Assembly: GCA_030035585.1 (NCBI GenBank)
Contig: CM057460.1
Span: 129,812,714-129,876,713, forward strand
Length of the DNA stretch: 64,000 nt
Direction: 5' to 3'
From: Dugong dugon
Lineage: Eukaryota; Chordata; Mammalia; Sirenia; Dugongidae
Shown here: positions 35,437 to 48,439 of the stretch, in pieces
Layout of the letters: each line of letters begins with the position of its first letter
Position numbering within the stretch: position 1 is the stretch's first letter
Notes under the pieces: generated by a model
The model's input: only the letters and a program-made list of their open reading frames with translations
What the model was told of the DNA's origin: nothing
Database searches by the model: none
Made by a program: the position numbers and the translations under genes

Positions 35437-38101
35437 TAGTAGCTTTGGTCATTGAATATATGCTTATAGTCTTTAAAATTCTCTTGTCACGTATATACTA
35501 GCTGATGATTTAGAAAGGAGAGGTAACAGCAAACCAAATCTTAAAAGAAACTGCAAAGAAGCATACTAATTGGTGCATTTTCGGAATATGAGCCCCACAA
35601 GTAATCTCAAAAATCCTAAATTCTGAGTATAATTGTAACTCATGTTTCATTATCAATAGAATGAAATATTGAGCATATTCTTATCAGTTGTCTACTTAAA
35701 TAAATTTTCCAAGTATGAGAGTTTTTTTTTCTTTTCCAACCTACGCAGTCATTTTTTTCCCCCTCACAGAAAATAAGATTCATAAATTACATCCTGTCTT
35801 TCTGTTTCTTGATCCCATCTGGTCTGCAACTTTTTGCCTTTGATAAGATTTACCCAACAAAAATTATCTACTTGACATGCCCAGTCTTTGTTAACTAGAT
35901 AAAGGTGGGTACTTAAGCCACTGTGGTTCAGCATTAACAGCAATCTTTTGGGCAGGAGGCCATCTAGGTTCCTTGGGAATCTTGGTTTCTGGAATGAGCA
36001 GCCCTCTGTTTCCCCCATATCAGTGTGGGGAGGATCCCTTCAGCAGTTTTAATGTATTTATACAAGAAGATCCTCTCAAAGGAAAAGTGCTGGCCCAGGA
36101 TCAAAGTAAAGTCACAACGAAAGACCCACAGTCTTGAAGTTTCACAACAAGCCGTACTTAAGAAATCAAAAAGACTACCATGAGAGAGAGGTATTCATAA
36201 GAGAACACAGTATGTTAAGTGTCAGGGGGCAGACAGCTAGAGGAAGCATGGAGAGGGCCAGAAGTAAGCAGGAAGAACCTCTGTGTGACTCTTATGCAGG
36301 CCCATTATGCAATTCTTGAGAAAGAGCATCAGCCATCCTGGCTATCCCAGCTAGATTTTTACACACTCAGCTGGCATTGTTCAAGGATAAATGCCCAGCT
36401 TTTCTTTTCAGGGGAAATGCCCTCTGTATCTTACCTCACTTCCGCTTCTCTAAGCTAGTTCTAGATACTTGCCTATTGAAGAGTGAGAATAAAAGAAAGT
36501 ACTCACCAGAATGGAAAGCAGTTTGAAGTGTAAAGATGTCCAATTGGCAAAGGCATGAAAAAAAGTGCATTTTTCAATACTGGCACTGGAGTTGGGTCTT
36601 GAAGTTCTACCTACAATCTCAGCAGTCCCACTCGAAAGGAAGTGCTTCTATGCTGCACTGTATGAACATAACCTTCTCAAACACACCAGGTACTGTAGCC
36701 AAAGACTAAAAATTTTCATCAACCAGAACAATCTGTATTGTAAAACCCTTGCAAATTGAACAAACAATGCTAATTACCCAGTGAATTATATATCAGCCAT
36801 TTGAACAGATTCACCTTGCTCTTCACTAGCTGTTTTCATCACTTGCATAGTTAACTCTGAGCTGATGGCACTAACCACTTAGAAGGCACAGAATTGCCTA
36901 ACTTCCTCCTGCTCATTCTGCAGTCACTGCCACCAGGGTGATGGGGTGGCATAGAAAGAAGGAGAATGGCTCCAAGCAAGGCAGAGTCAAGCAGTTTTCA
37001 ACTGTTTAGGAGGCTGACCGCAACCACAGTAGGAAGAGGTGGGACGGCAATCCTAAACAAGCTGGAGAAAGAATGAAAGGCCAGATTTGTGGCCACAGAA
37101 AGACTAAGACCTCTTTTAATCCAGAAGTCTAGGAGACCTTCACTCCAAGAAATCTGAAAAGAATCAGAGAAAGCCCCCAAAAGGCCACACCTCAACAAAG
37201 TGCAAGCTACACCAGCCAGAAGACTGCAATTTGAGGTAAGTGGGCAATATTTGGCCAGGAAAACAGGAAAATTAGCTCACCTGAAAAGACCAGCTGCAAA
37301 TCAGAGTTGGACAAGAGTCTGGACTCTGCACAGAGGAAAGATTTTCTAGCTTTGCTAGGGAGGAGAATGGCCAGGGGGACTCAGAACTTGACATATGAAT
37401 AGGTCCAAGTCCTTAAATGTTAAAGAAAAAGGGGAGGGGGTGCTATCCAAGATTGCTGAGAGGAGAAAGCATATCCAGGACACTGGGAATGGAGAATAGG
37501 ATCAAGGGTCTTGGGGTCCTGGCAACAGAGGTGCTAGGTTGATAAATAGTCTGCTTCTAGCCATGGAACCACATCTTAATGTCGAGGACTGAAAGGAGGA
37601 TCTAGTTCCAAATCACCTACTTCATCACCTCCATCTCTCCTGTCCCTTTATCCTCTAGTCTGCTCTTCTTAGCTCATATTGGCATAAGAGATGTCTTCCC
37701 ATTCTCCTTCCTCTCATTTATTCCTCCTCTTCTTTCCTCTCCCTTTATGCTTCTCTCTTTTCTCTCCTTCTCCTTCTGTCTTTTCTAACTTATCATTGCT
37801 TTAATTTTATAAATGCTGCATTGTGCCAAATTATTCTAATGGGAAGAATAGGAGAGACACTGCAGTGATAAATTAAGAATACTGAAGTAAGTATAATCTG
37901 TGCTACTTCTGTATGAGTCCAAAGTATTAATATGCTTAAAACACACTTACAAGGTTTTTTTGCATGACTTTTCCCTAAAAATCATGCTAAGAGACAAGGA
38001 TGGTGGGAGTAGCAACGTGATGGCTGGTGGTATCCATCAGTGCCCTCTTTTTCTCAGATCCCTCTTTATCAAGTATATATTTTATGATCCAAAATTGCAA
38101 C
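35437..38101. other. No gene recognised
   Basis: No firm repeat and no coding exon. A GAGGTAAGTGGG splice-donor-like site lies near 37235, without a supporting frame or acceptor. Confidence 0.45.
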
Positions 38102-38117
38102 AAGATTCCTGCTAACA

Positions 38118-38494
38118 TGATACAACCATTTTGGAAAATGATATGGCGCATCCTCAGAAAGCTAGAAATAGACATACCATTCGATCTAGCAATTCCACTC
38201 CTAGGAATATATCCTAGACAAATAAGAGTCGTCACTCGAATAGACATATACACACCTATGTTCATGGCAGCATTGTTCACAATAGCAAGACGATGGAAAC
38301 AACCTAGATGCCCATCAACAGATGAATGGATACACAAACTATGGTACATACACACAACAGAGTACTATGCAATGAGAAAGAACAACAATGAATCTGTGAA
38401 CCATCTCATAACATGGATGAAACTGGAGAACATTATGCTGAGTGAAATAAGTCAATCACAAAAGGACAAATACTGTATGAGACCTCTATTGTAA
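38118..38494 (+). pseudogene. L1 ORF2 C-terminal fragment
   Basis: An open frame running in from host DNA at 38027 encodes the last ~125 residues of L1 ORF2, including [29 protein letters not shown] and [11 protein letters not shown], and stops at 38494. Residues before 38118 are chance translation of host flank. 5' truncation during reverse transcription explains the missing endonuclease and polymerase. Confidence 0.88.
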
Positions 38495-39659
38495 AAACCG
38501 ATGAAAAAGTTCACACAGAAAATGTAACGATCTTTGTTGGTTACCAGGGATGGGAGGGGTGGGGGGAAATACTAAATAGGAAGTAGATAAGTGGTATCTT
38601 GGGTGAAGGGTGATACAGTACACAATACGGGGAAACTAGCACAACCTGTACAAGGAAAGGTCATGGGAGCCCCATAGACACATCCAACTCCCTGAGGGAC
38701 TGAATTGCTGGGCGGAGGGCTGTGGGGACCATGGTCTCGGGGAACATCTAGCTCAATTGGCATGACACAGCTTATAAAGACAATGCTCTACATTCTACCT
38801 TGGTGAGTAGTGTCTGAAGTCTTAAAAGCCTGTGAGCGGCCATCTAAGTTACTCCATTGGTCTCATCCCTTCGGGAGCAAGGGAGAATGAATAGAACAGG
38901 ATACAAGGAAAAGATTAGTCTGAAAGACTAATTGTTCACAGCTACCAAGGCCTCCACCGGACTGAGTCCAGTACAGCTAGATGGTGCCCGGCTACCACCA
39001 CTGACTGCTCTGACCAGGATCACAACAGAGGGTTCTGGACAGAGCTAGAGAAGGATGTATAACATAATTCTAACTCACAAAAAAAAAAGAAAACAGATTT
39101 ACTGGCCTAAAGGACACTGGAGAAACCCCAAGAGTATGGCCCCCTGACACCCTTTTAGCTCAGTGGTGAAGTTATCTCCGAGGTTCACTGTTCAGCCTGG
39201 GAGTGGACAGCCCCGTAAAACCAAATGAGACTAACGAGGTACAGGAGTCCAGTGACAAAGGACAGAAGGCAGAAGGGGACAAGGAAGCTGGTGACAGGGA
39301 ACCCAAGGCTGAGTAAGGATATTGTTGATGTGTTGTGAGATTGTTAACCATTGTCATAGGGCAACATTTGTAGTAATTGTTAAACAAGAGACTATTTTGT
39401 TCTGTAAGCCTTCATCTTAAGTAAGAATAACAGCACAATTGGAAGAGCATAGTCAATGTCACTGAACTGTGCATGTAGAAATTTTTGAAATGGTGTATCT
39501 TTGGCTATGTGTATTTTCACCAAAAAAAATGGTTGAGAAGTTAGAGGGTTGACATGTTGTGGGGTTGTTAACCAATGTCATAAAACAATATGTGTACTAC
39601 TGTTTCATGAGAAACTATTTGTTATGTAAGCCTTCACCTGAAGTACAATTTTAAAAAAA
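38118..39659 (+). mobile_element. 5'-truncated L1 with clear target duplications
   Basis: Starts within the end of ORF2 and carries a complete 3'UTR plus an A9 tail. Exact 16-bp duplications AAGATTCCTGCTAACA at 38102-38117 and 39660-39675. The 3'UTR contains a terminal block twice (39330-39423 and 39556-39649). Confidence 0.95.
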
Positions 39660-40064
39660 AAGATTCCTGCTAACACCCTTAACTCCTTGACCCTCTTTGT
39701 GTTTTTGTCTCACCAGCTTGGCAAGAACTTATCCCTGGATGAACCCAACTATTTGCTTTCTTTTCATCTGCATACGAGTAGCTAAGCACAACTAGAGAAA
39801 AACACATATGAGGGCACATCAGTTCTGCTGTAAATGCATATTCATCAACCAGAGGACAGGTGAAGGGATGGGACCTAGAAATTCTAACTGTTATCCTTGA
39901 CTTTCCCTCTTCAACACCAAGTACTATGGATTTTATCTTCTAAATCACTCGAATCTGTCCACTTTTCTCCATCTGTACCACCAACACCCCCAGTTCAAAG
40001 TTACATCATCTCTCACCTGAATTACTGCCATAGTTTCTAACTGGTCTCCCTATATATATACATT

Positions 40065-40219
40065 GAGTGGCCCTGGTGGCACAGTGGTTAAGAGCTCAGC
40101 TGCTAACCAAAAGGTCAGCATTTCGAATCCACCAGCTGCTCCTTGGAAATACTATGGGACAGTTCTACTCTGTCCTGTAGGGTCGCTGTGAGTCAGAATC
40201 AACTTGATGGCAACAGATC
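40065..40219 (+). mobile_element. SINE, RTE-tailed, short form
   Basis: GGCCCTGGTGGCACAGTGG head with A and B boxes and the tail GAATCAACTTGATGGCAACA. Duplications ATATACATT at 40056-40064 and 40220-40228. Confidence 0.94.
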
Positions 40220-40419
40220 ATATACATTTATGGCTATTTATAATCTGTTTTCTAAACTTCAACTAGAGAAATCTTTTCAAAATACAAATCCTATCATAGC
40301 CTCCTCTTGCTTAAAACCTTTTCATGGCTGAGAACAAAGATCAAATCCTTTGACATAGCCTACCAAGCTCCTCCTACCTTCTTAACCTTTTTTTCCTTCA
40401 CACACCTCTGTACTCTATC

Positions 40420-40790
40420 ACACTAGTTGTCTATCAGTTTATTGGATGTGCATTTCCTATCTGCCCCAGGGCCTTTGTCCATACTATTTTCCTTCTCATC
40501 TTTACCTACCTAGTCAACTCCCACTACTCGCCCTTTAGATCCCAGCGCCACTGTCTCTTACTCAGGAAGTCCCTCGAATCCCTGAACTAGGCCAAGCCCC
40601 CATTATGCATCAAGAATCTTCTTTTTACAATACTTACGATAGTTGTCATTTTCTGTTTCCCCCACTAGACTACAAGCTCCACAATGGCAGGGCTGAACCA
40701 GTTTTTCATTCTCATTGTTTCTTCAGCACCTAGAGAAGTGTCTGGCATATGGTATACGTCAAATGGATGAACGAATGAAAAAAGTTTGCA
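40420..40790 (+). mobile_element. L2 LINE 3' fragment
   Basis: 'cactagactacaagctcc', 'acctagagaagtgtctggca' and a final ATGAACGAATGAA-type end are typical of an L2 3' terminus. Confidence 0.65.
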
Positions 40791-40794
40791 TAAA

Positions 40795-41555
40795 ATGTCC
40801 ACTCCACTAGTGATTTTAGTTGGAATCAGAATCAAAACTGACCTAGGCTTGGTAGCCTCACCAAACCTTCTTGAACTTATATGTTCAGTCATTGACTACA
40901 TTGCCTGTACTCAGAATCAGACTATATAGATTCTGACAGTGAAATAAGATATTTGTTACTGGATCCCTTATGGAGAAAAAAAAACTGGACTATAGAGACA
41001 TTACTTCCCCATGATGCATGACTCATTTCTATATTCCCCATTTTAGGGGCTTAGGATGTATCTACCTAGGGTTATCACAGCAACCATTTTATTTCAAAGA
41101 CAAGTTAACTAATCCAGAGAAATGGATTAATGATTTCAGAGTTTTATGAATGTACAAAAATCAAAAGTTTGTGAATTTTTTTCTTCTTTCCATGACTTCC
41201 TCCAATAAATTTGGGACTTATGGGCCAACTTTTCCCCACGAAGGAAGTTGGATCAGAGCTGGAGCCTTAGGGAACCAGAGAAATGACCAATGGCCGTATT
41301 TCTCCAAAACTCATCTTTTTTTTTTTTTTTTGTCCTCCAACAGCTATATACACAGCATCTTGCACTGTTCAGAATGCTCAGTTGTTACGTAATAAATGTT
41401 TGGTTGACTTATAAGTTGGGATAATGCTTAAACAAGTGTCAGGACCAAGCTATTTCCATGAACCAAGATGTTCTTTTCAACCTCCTCAAAATTATGCCAT
41501 CTGGATACTCTGAATTAGCCAGTGTTTACCTATTTCCACCAAAGAAGTGTTGACC
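40795..41555. other. No gene recognised
   Basis: A T-run at 41316-41332 is the only repeat. The frame 41150-41392 has no recognisable homology. Confidence 0.45.
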
Positions 41556-41559
41556 AAAT

Positions 41560-41800
41560 ACCACCATTCATATCACACTGACTCTGTGTTTCCTTCTGTA
41601 TGTTTTATGGGTTCATATTTTATACCTAACTCTTTCACCTTTCTGGAATTTATTTTGATATATGAGATGTTGAGGGGGGGAGGGGTCTACCTTTAATTGA
41701 TATTCCCAGTATTGTTTGTGAACTAATCCATTACTTTCCCATTGGTTGTAATATCCCAATATCATCTATTAAGTTTTTATCTATAAAGCTGGAGTCATAC
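41560..41800 (-). mobile_element. Old L1 fragment, reverse strand
   Basis: 'ttctggaatttattttgata', 'gggtctacctttaattgat' and 'accatctatt'-like text is the reverse of old L1 ORF2. Confidence 0.45.
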
Positions 41801-42098
41801 TAATATCCTTTTAAAGAACATTATAAAATATTCCCTGTCCACTGTGGTTACTTAAGAATGAGAATGTCACAGAGCCTGTAGTATCTCTCTGTTACCACCA
41901 TCAAATAATATAATGTATCACTATGTTTATCAAGACGCATAAAGGATAGAATCTCCATGAGAAATTTTGGTGGTTTTTTTGTTCCACCAGTAATTTGGGG
42001 TTGCCACAAATAGAATCCAGAGTAAATCTAAACACTATCGTTATTTTCTCGGTTTTACATCCCTATGAAGAACTCAAATCCAGGAATAGAAGATGATA

Positions 42099-42270
42099 TT
42101 GTTGTTAGTTGCCATTGAGTCAATTTTAACTCATGGTGACCCTGTGTGTACAGAGTAGAACTGCTCCATAGGGTTTTCAAGGCTGTGACCTTTCAGAAGC
42201 GGATCACCAGGCCCATCTTCTGAGGCACCTCTGGGTGGGTTCGAATGGATAACCTTTTGGCTAGTAGTCA
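42099..42270 (-). mobile_element. SINE, RTE-tailed, diverged
   Basis: GTTGTTAGTTGCCATTGAGT at the left, 'gaactgctccatagggtttt' and 'caggcccatcttctgaggca' inside. The tRNA-like head is cut short at 'ctagtagtcaag'. Confidence 0.85.
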
Positions 42271-42274
42271 AGAT

Positions 42275-44085
42275 AATGTAAAGAAACTAAAAAGAGAATC
42301 CTACACATGTTTATCACTTCTCACTCTGCCACTATTGTGTTCTTTACAGGAGACATACAATTGACACCTTTTGTTTAGGTTTTATTTGCATTGTTCTATG
42401 TCTCTGCAATCTACAAGACTTATAGGAAACAAATCAAATTCTGTTTCGGGGAAAGCTGTGCTCAGCACAACATGGTACTACTTTCATCTAGATGGACAAT
42501 AGTCATCTGTCAAAATCCTCCCACTGAGGCCCCTGGCAGTCTGAGGACAGGAAAATGCAGCAGAATGTCTAAGGACCTGGAACATGAAACCATCCTCCAT
42601 GTCCCAGTTTCTTTAATAGTCTGCGTAATTATGTCATCAAAGATGACAAAACGAATATCAAAAGAAAACGGAACTTCAAAATAGGTATTCAATGAGCTGC
42701 CCATATACTTTCTTTTTCTTAATGGAAATATCACTTACTCTGGCAGCAAAGGACTACTTAGAAAAAATAGGCTTTGACTTCCTGATAAATTCCCCTGGGT
42801 AGATGAAACACAGGTTACCAGGCACAAAGTGGTGGTACCAACTGTGCTAAGAGAATCTTAAATCATTATAGTTTAAACACAAAATTCACATTTCAGGGGA
42901 AAGAAATCAAACTAGGTATAACTAAGAAATAAAACAGTCCCCAGGGAAAATTCCTATGAAGATCTGCAAATCATGTTGTCATGTTTTGTTGAACATGTTT
43001 CACTGTTCAATATTCCTCAAGTTTCTCGGTTCCTTCAGTACTCAGGCTTAATTAAGTCATCCCTCCCTTTCTTCCACACTTCACGTATCAGTATAATTTG
43101 TAAGTATATTTGTGTCTTAAGTGTGCAGGAGTGTGTATGTGTGTGAAAGAGAGACAGAGACTAATTGATTGATCGATTTTGAGAATTAATTCAGGTTTGT
43201 GCCTCATAATTTGGAAATAACCCCAACAGTGTAATAAGAATACAATTCCAGTTTCTACATGACAGAATATTACCTTCAAAGATTAAAAAGATAGAGAGAG
43301 AAAGAGAGAGGGAGACTCTATCTTTCAACTCCAAACTCACAGAATAGATAAATTCACAGTTATTTATATCTTAAAAAAAAAAGGATTCTTTACTTGCCTC
43401 TGAAAGTCTCATTGCTGGGTTCCATTAAGTAAAGATTTCCCTTAGGGCATTTACAATACATTTACACTTCCAAAAATTCAATTCCCAAATACTTTTTCAA
43501 ATAAACTGTTGTTGCAAAAAGTAAATTTTCACATTTACCTTTAAACCATTTCAGTTAGATTTAAATGTGCTAAAATTCTGAGACATCATTTTCTCACAAG
43601 GATGGTCGATGTTTGTCACTTGGAGGAAAGGTTAGCAGGAGAACCCTGATCAGCCAAACATTTATAAGGGATGGAAAAGTGGGGGGCAGGGGTGGGGCAC
43701 ATGGAGAAGAAGATTCCTTGTGCACTGTGCTTTTATAGCTGGTATAAAGCAAAATTTCCCTCCCTAGATGGATGACGTTTATGTAGACATTCTAGGGTCT
43801 AACTGTGCACAGCAAACTGACCAGGGGTCAGGACCAGCACAGTAACAATCCCATGGCTCTCTCATCTACTCAATCCGTGGGTAGCTCGAGACCGTATGTC
43901 ATCACAGCTGGTGGAAGCAGGGACTCTGAAACCAACATGTTCTGTCTTAGGCAAATGTGTTACCCTTTGGGGGAGGTCATGGAGGTAGTGTAATAATAGA
44001 AGGTAATGCCTTGACCAACTGAATATAGCTTCAGTGATGGAATTTTAGACACTAGTGATCCAGCAAATTCTAATAAGCTCATTGT
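42275..44085. other. No gene recognised
   Basis: GA-rich microsatellite at 43290-43316 and a (TG)n-like patch at about 43130. No coding exon is seen. Confidence 0.45.
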
Positions 44086-44088
44086 TAC

Positions 44089-44480
44089 TGTTGTTAGTTG
44101 CTGTCCAGTCAACTGCAACTCACGGTGACCCCATGTATAACAGAGCAAAATGTTTCCCAGTCCTGTACCATATTCATGATTGTCAGTATGCTGGAATCCA
44201 TTGTGTAGCCACTGAGTATTTTGAGTGCCTTACAACCTAGGGGGCTCATCTGCTAGCACTATATCAGACAATGTTCTGGTGCAAACCACAGGGTTTTCAT
44301 TGACTAATTTTTGGAAGTAATTTGCCAGGTCTTTCTTCCTAGTCTTAGTCTGGAAGGTCTGCTGAAACCTGTACACCATAGGTGACCTGTATTTGAAATA
44401 CTGAGGACATAGCTTCCAGCATCACAGCAGCACACAAGCCACCACAGTACAACAAACTGACAAGTGGTGGATTAACATCA
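44089..44480 (-). mobile_element. Composite repeat with RTE-like tail
   Basis: Begins 'gttgttagttgctgtccagt' like the SINEs but continues into 'cctagggggctcatctgcta', 'ggtttt cattgactaattt' and 'acagcagcacacaagccacc', which are not in the other SINE copies here. It reads as a longer relative using the same 3' end. Family name uncertain. Confidence 0.6.
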
Positions 44481-44799
44481 TAATTTGTTAAATTATGCCA
44501 AGTTGGTAAACCACAAATTAGGCCGATGCAAGGACAGAACTGCATGAACAATTCAAGTGGGAGCATGTAAATAATATTAGGAAAAATCTGTCTCCCTGTA
44601 CTTATCCTAGAAATTGGAGTAGAGAAGGTGTGAGTAGGAGAAGCAGTTCACGTTACAACAATTGCTGTACGTGAACACAAGTTAATTTTAAACAGAAATT
44701 ATAACACTGAAACATGGCATTTGTGGCCCTCAGAACAAAATATGAAAGGCATAGGGGCTAAAATACACAGTTCACAATCAAAGAAAAATTCCATAGGTC

Positions 44800-44940
44800 C
44801 TAAATCATTGATTTATTCTGTGAGACGCTACTGAGCATTTTCATTGTGTCAAGCACCATTCTAGATGCTGGGAGTATAAAGATGAAATAAATAAATAAAT
44901 AAAAGCACTGGCCCTTAAGAAATTGCTGTCTCTGGTGAAC
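44800..44940 (-). mobile_element. L2 LINE fragment
   Basis: 'gagcattttcattgtgtcaa' and 'caccattctagatgctggga' are the reverse of an L2 3' region; includes (AAAT)n at 44887-44903. Confidence 0.6.
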
Positions 44941-44944
44941 ATAT

Positions 44945-46310
44945 ATAAGTGAATGACTAGAAGGTAATGAAAGAACAATGTGCCTGGTGCTATGTGTGTC
45001 CAGAGGAAGATCCTGCATTCATGCATCTAACTTTTAGAAGCCCTAAATGTAATCAGCTAGAATTCATTTTTCAAATATATATCTGTTTTTTTGAAGTTAA
45101 ATCACTCCACACAAAGTGCACTTTGAGCATGCTCTTTGGTGTCGAGTCCCTCCAGAGAGTCCAACTTCTCACTGGGCCTCTGACTGATGCAGGATGAAGA
45201 CCTAGGGTCCAGCCTATTGTCTTCAAATTTAGGGGACTGAGAATGTGTGTACTTAGAGATCAGGGGCATAAAAGACACAACCTGCAGACTTGGAGTATAG
45301 GGTGTGATTTTTCTTTTTTAAGTCAATCTTCGGTTTCACAGCCAGGAATCCGTGAAGAGAGAACAAGCCATGGATAAACAAACAATGATACAAGTTCTTG
45401 GATAAGAAAAAAAAAATCAGTTTTTAAGGACAAACAAGCCAAAGCTAGTTTAAACACTTAGACAGAGTATGGTAGGGGCATTTTAAAATTGTTATTTAAA
45501 CAGATACATTAGCATACCTAGAGAGCACCTTGGGTCTTTAACAAGCAAATGTTTCAAGCAGCGGAGAAAGATGTGCTTAAATAATTACGTATGCCCCATC
45601 ACAGCAGCAGCATTAGCAGTGATGATATCAGCTGCCTGAGAGCAAGCATTATGGGTCTTTCATGTTTCAATCCCCAGAAGCACTCAAAAACTGAGATTTA
45701 TATAGAAGTCTCAAAGTAAATGCCACTGAGTTGAACAATGTTGGTAAATTCTATACTGTTTCTATTCAAACCGGAAAGAAAACAAATTGTCTATCAATAT
45801 CAATATAGATCTCAGAACTTGTAAAACAATACCTGACACCACAGTAAGCTCAAGTTCAGGTGCCTTATAGAAGACCTGGATTTGGATATGTATATATTCA
45901 TAAAATAAATCATTTCTGTAAAAACTTAAGCAAGGAAACAAGTTTATATATTAGATTTTTTAAAAAGTAATCTAGGTTAGTGAGCATTTACTGTAAATGC
46001 ATTTTTAATTCCACAACAACACAGAATTTTATTAGACTTGTGGTAGTGGTAGTCATTTTAACTAAGAATAACCTGAAAGGAGAGGGAGCAAAGATCCTGA
46101 GAAAAATGAGCTGCATGGATCAATCAGCAGATATTCTTCCAACTTGCAGGTATTACCCAAGAAACATTAGGTGTTCTGGGGGGCTAGATCAACTTTCTGT
46201 AAAACGAATTCAAATTTTTTATGCGTTCCTCTTGGTGAAACTTTTTAGCTAGCTCAAAGTCTGTATCTATATATACTTTTTAATCTGAATAAGCAATGGT
46301 AATCATTTTA
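44945..46310. other. No gene recognised
   Basis: No repeat or coding exon assigned. The stretch 45560-45720 has balanced composition and could be unique, possibly constrained DNA, but I cannot test this. Confidence 0.4.
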
Positions 46311-46315
46311 CACAG

Positions 46316-46512
46316 GGGCAGATTAACCAGTAAACGTGGTACGTACCAGCTTAATTAAGCAAGGTACGGTGGCATGAGCTTATTTGTGTTTACTTACTAA
46401 TCTGTAGTAAACAATTTCACGTGGGTTTCACCAAGTGAAATTGTTCACTACAGATTAGTAAATATGCGTAAGTAAACCTGTGCATACCTTGCTTACTGGA
46501 TAATCTGGTAAT
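46316..46512. mobile_element. Palindromic MITE-like element
   Basis: Ends GGGGCAGATTAACCAGTAA and, inverted, ACCAGATTATCCAGTAAGC form terminal repeats. Inner arms starting at 46389 (TTTACTTACTAATCTGTAG) and ending near 46475 (CTACAGATTAGTA, then AGTAAA) pair over about 33 bases around a short loop at 46421-46433. Left outer arm has about 23 extra bases. Looks like a near-palindromic non-autonomous DNA transposon. Confidence 0.75.
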
Positions 46513-46529
46513 TTTTGCATCCCAGACAT

Positions 46530-47040
46530 GTGGTTTTATCATTCACTTAGAAAAGAGGATACTATATGCGGCAGCCACTGTTACTTCTGTAATAGCCATT
46601 TCTCCCATCTTCTTTGCCAAGAGAATCCTACTGTTGCTCAGGATCCATATGCCCACGCTCAGGAGAAAAGCCGTGATCAATCTAAAACCAATCGGGGTGA
46701 TCCATCACTCTTGGCCAGTGATTGGCCTATAAGTGAGCATCTACACTACTTCTGATCAAAGAGAGATAAAAGAAGTATGTTTTCCCATGAGACAGAGAGA
46801 AATTCAAGGACAAAAATCTTTCGTCCCTTTCCCTCCCTTCCTATTTGTATGTGATGATATGCTGCCTAGAGATGTGGCAGCCATTTTGCAATTACAAAGG
46901 AAAATCAATGTACTGAGGTTGGCGATGTGGACAGAAGAAAACGGCATGGGTCTTTGATGATATCACTGAGTCACTGAACCTATCCTAGGAAGGTCTATCT
47001 CCACACTTCTATTAAGTGAACAATAAAAGTCCGCATAGTT
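46530..47040 (+). mobile_element. Possible old MaLR-type (MLT1-like) LTR
   Basis: 'gatgtggcagccattttgca' and 'tttgatgatatcactgagtc' are similar to old MLT1-like LTRs; boundaries unclear. Confidence 0.4.
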
Positions 47041-47639
47041 TACAGGTAAGTAGGGTTGTCAGATAAGTGCCCCCCAAAGCATCCTAACTGACTCATCATC
47101 CTTAACAACTCTTAGCCACTCAGATGAGAATGTGTTTAAAGTTAACCTGTCCTGCTTTTCCTCCATTTTCTCTAATTCAACCATCCTTTCCTCTTTTCAT
47201 CACCTTCCCTATTAGCCTAGATCATTCAACCATATGCTTACTAATATTCTCAACTCATTTACCTATCTGTCCTTCTGCTACACTTGCCCAGCAAAACCCT
47301 ATCCTAGATCAATCAATCATCCACATTTACCATCCATATCTGGCCTCCTAAATACTACTAGAGAAAGCCGTGGAATCAGCAGAATCATGTCACCACAAAT
47401 TCACAGACTGCATTGTCAGTTCCTCAGGAATAACCTACATTCCTTCTCTGTAGCCCTAATTAGTCCCTCTCCTAATAACTAGTTCAAATATTCACCAACT
47501 CTTCTCTCCCTGTCAATGTACACCTCACTTTCTGCTTTACAGGACTCTCTGAATTTCTCAGCAACCACTCACAGAGTTACCTACATCCACTCTCACCATT
47601 TTCTTTATTTTTTGTAGTATTAGGGTTGTTTACCAAATA

Positions 47640-47965
47640 TCCCAACTGGCCACCCTTCTAGCATTTGTTAGGGCCACATTACTGAGCCCCCTAGCACTTA
47701 GATAGTGGTTGACTAGCTCTTCCCAATGATTTGTAGGGGGAAATGATATGCGTTTCTTTGAAGCCAGAGCATTTCATTGCCATGGGAGATCTCTTTGCCT
47801 CTGGCATGGAAACCTTCAATGTTTAGCTCCATCAGGGTGACTATGATGAGCACAGCAGAAGTAGACATGTAGCATGAGTGACAATTAAACTTTTTTTAAA
47901 AACCACTAAGATTTTTAAGTTGTTTGTTATTGCAGCATAATCTAGCATATCCTGATTGATTCATC
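47640..47965 (+). mobile_element. Possible old MaLR-type (MLT1-like) LTR
   Basis: 'aaaccactaagatttttaag', 'ttgttattgcagcataatct' and 'agcatatcctgattgat' match the 3' end of old MLT1-like LTRs. Confidence 0.5.
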
Positions 47966-48238
47966 TTTCCCCCTATATTGTAAAAAAAAAAAAAAAGTGT
48001 TCCTCCTGCCATCTAAAATGTAGTCTTCCACTTGCCTCCATCTCATAAAACTTGCTTCATCAATCATCCTCTCTCTCTTTATCTTCAACCTTTCCTTCAT
48101 TCCATCCAGCATAGAAAATGTTAAAAATTACTCCTATATTTTCAATCTTTTTAAAATGTCCCTTTTCAAGCCTATATACTTCCCGTAGCTTCCATCTTTT
48201 TCTGTTTCCCTTGTATGCCAAGTCCCGTTCCCTTGCAA

Positions 48239-48432
48239 GAAGCCCTGGAGGCATTGTGGTTAAGGGCTAGGCTGCTAACTGAAATGTTGGTAGTTCAAAC
48301 CAACAGCCACTCTGAGGGAGAAAGATGTGGCAGTCTGCTCCCATAAAGATTACAGCCGTGGAAACCCTATGGGGCAGTTCTACCAATAGGGTTTCTATAA
48401 GTCAGAATCAACTCGACAGCAATGAGTTTTTT
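48239..48432 (+). mobile_element. SINE, RTE-tailed, long form
   Basis: GAAGCCCTGGAGGCATTGTGG head, the long-form segment 'gagaaagatgtggcagtctg', and tail GAATCAACTCGACAGCAATG. Duplications are weak. Confidence 0.85.
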
Positions 48433-48439
48433 ACAAGCA

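Noticed and set aside
37180-37250. Splice-donor-like GAGGTAAGTGGG suggesting a host exon
   Set aside because: No long open frame, no paired acceptor with clear tract, and no protein similarity I recognise.
38027-38117. N-terminal part of the 155-codon frame as host coding sequence
   Set aside because: This part is host flank before the L1 insertion; the open frame there is accidental.
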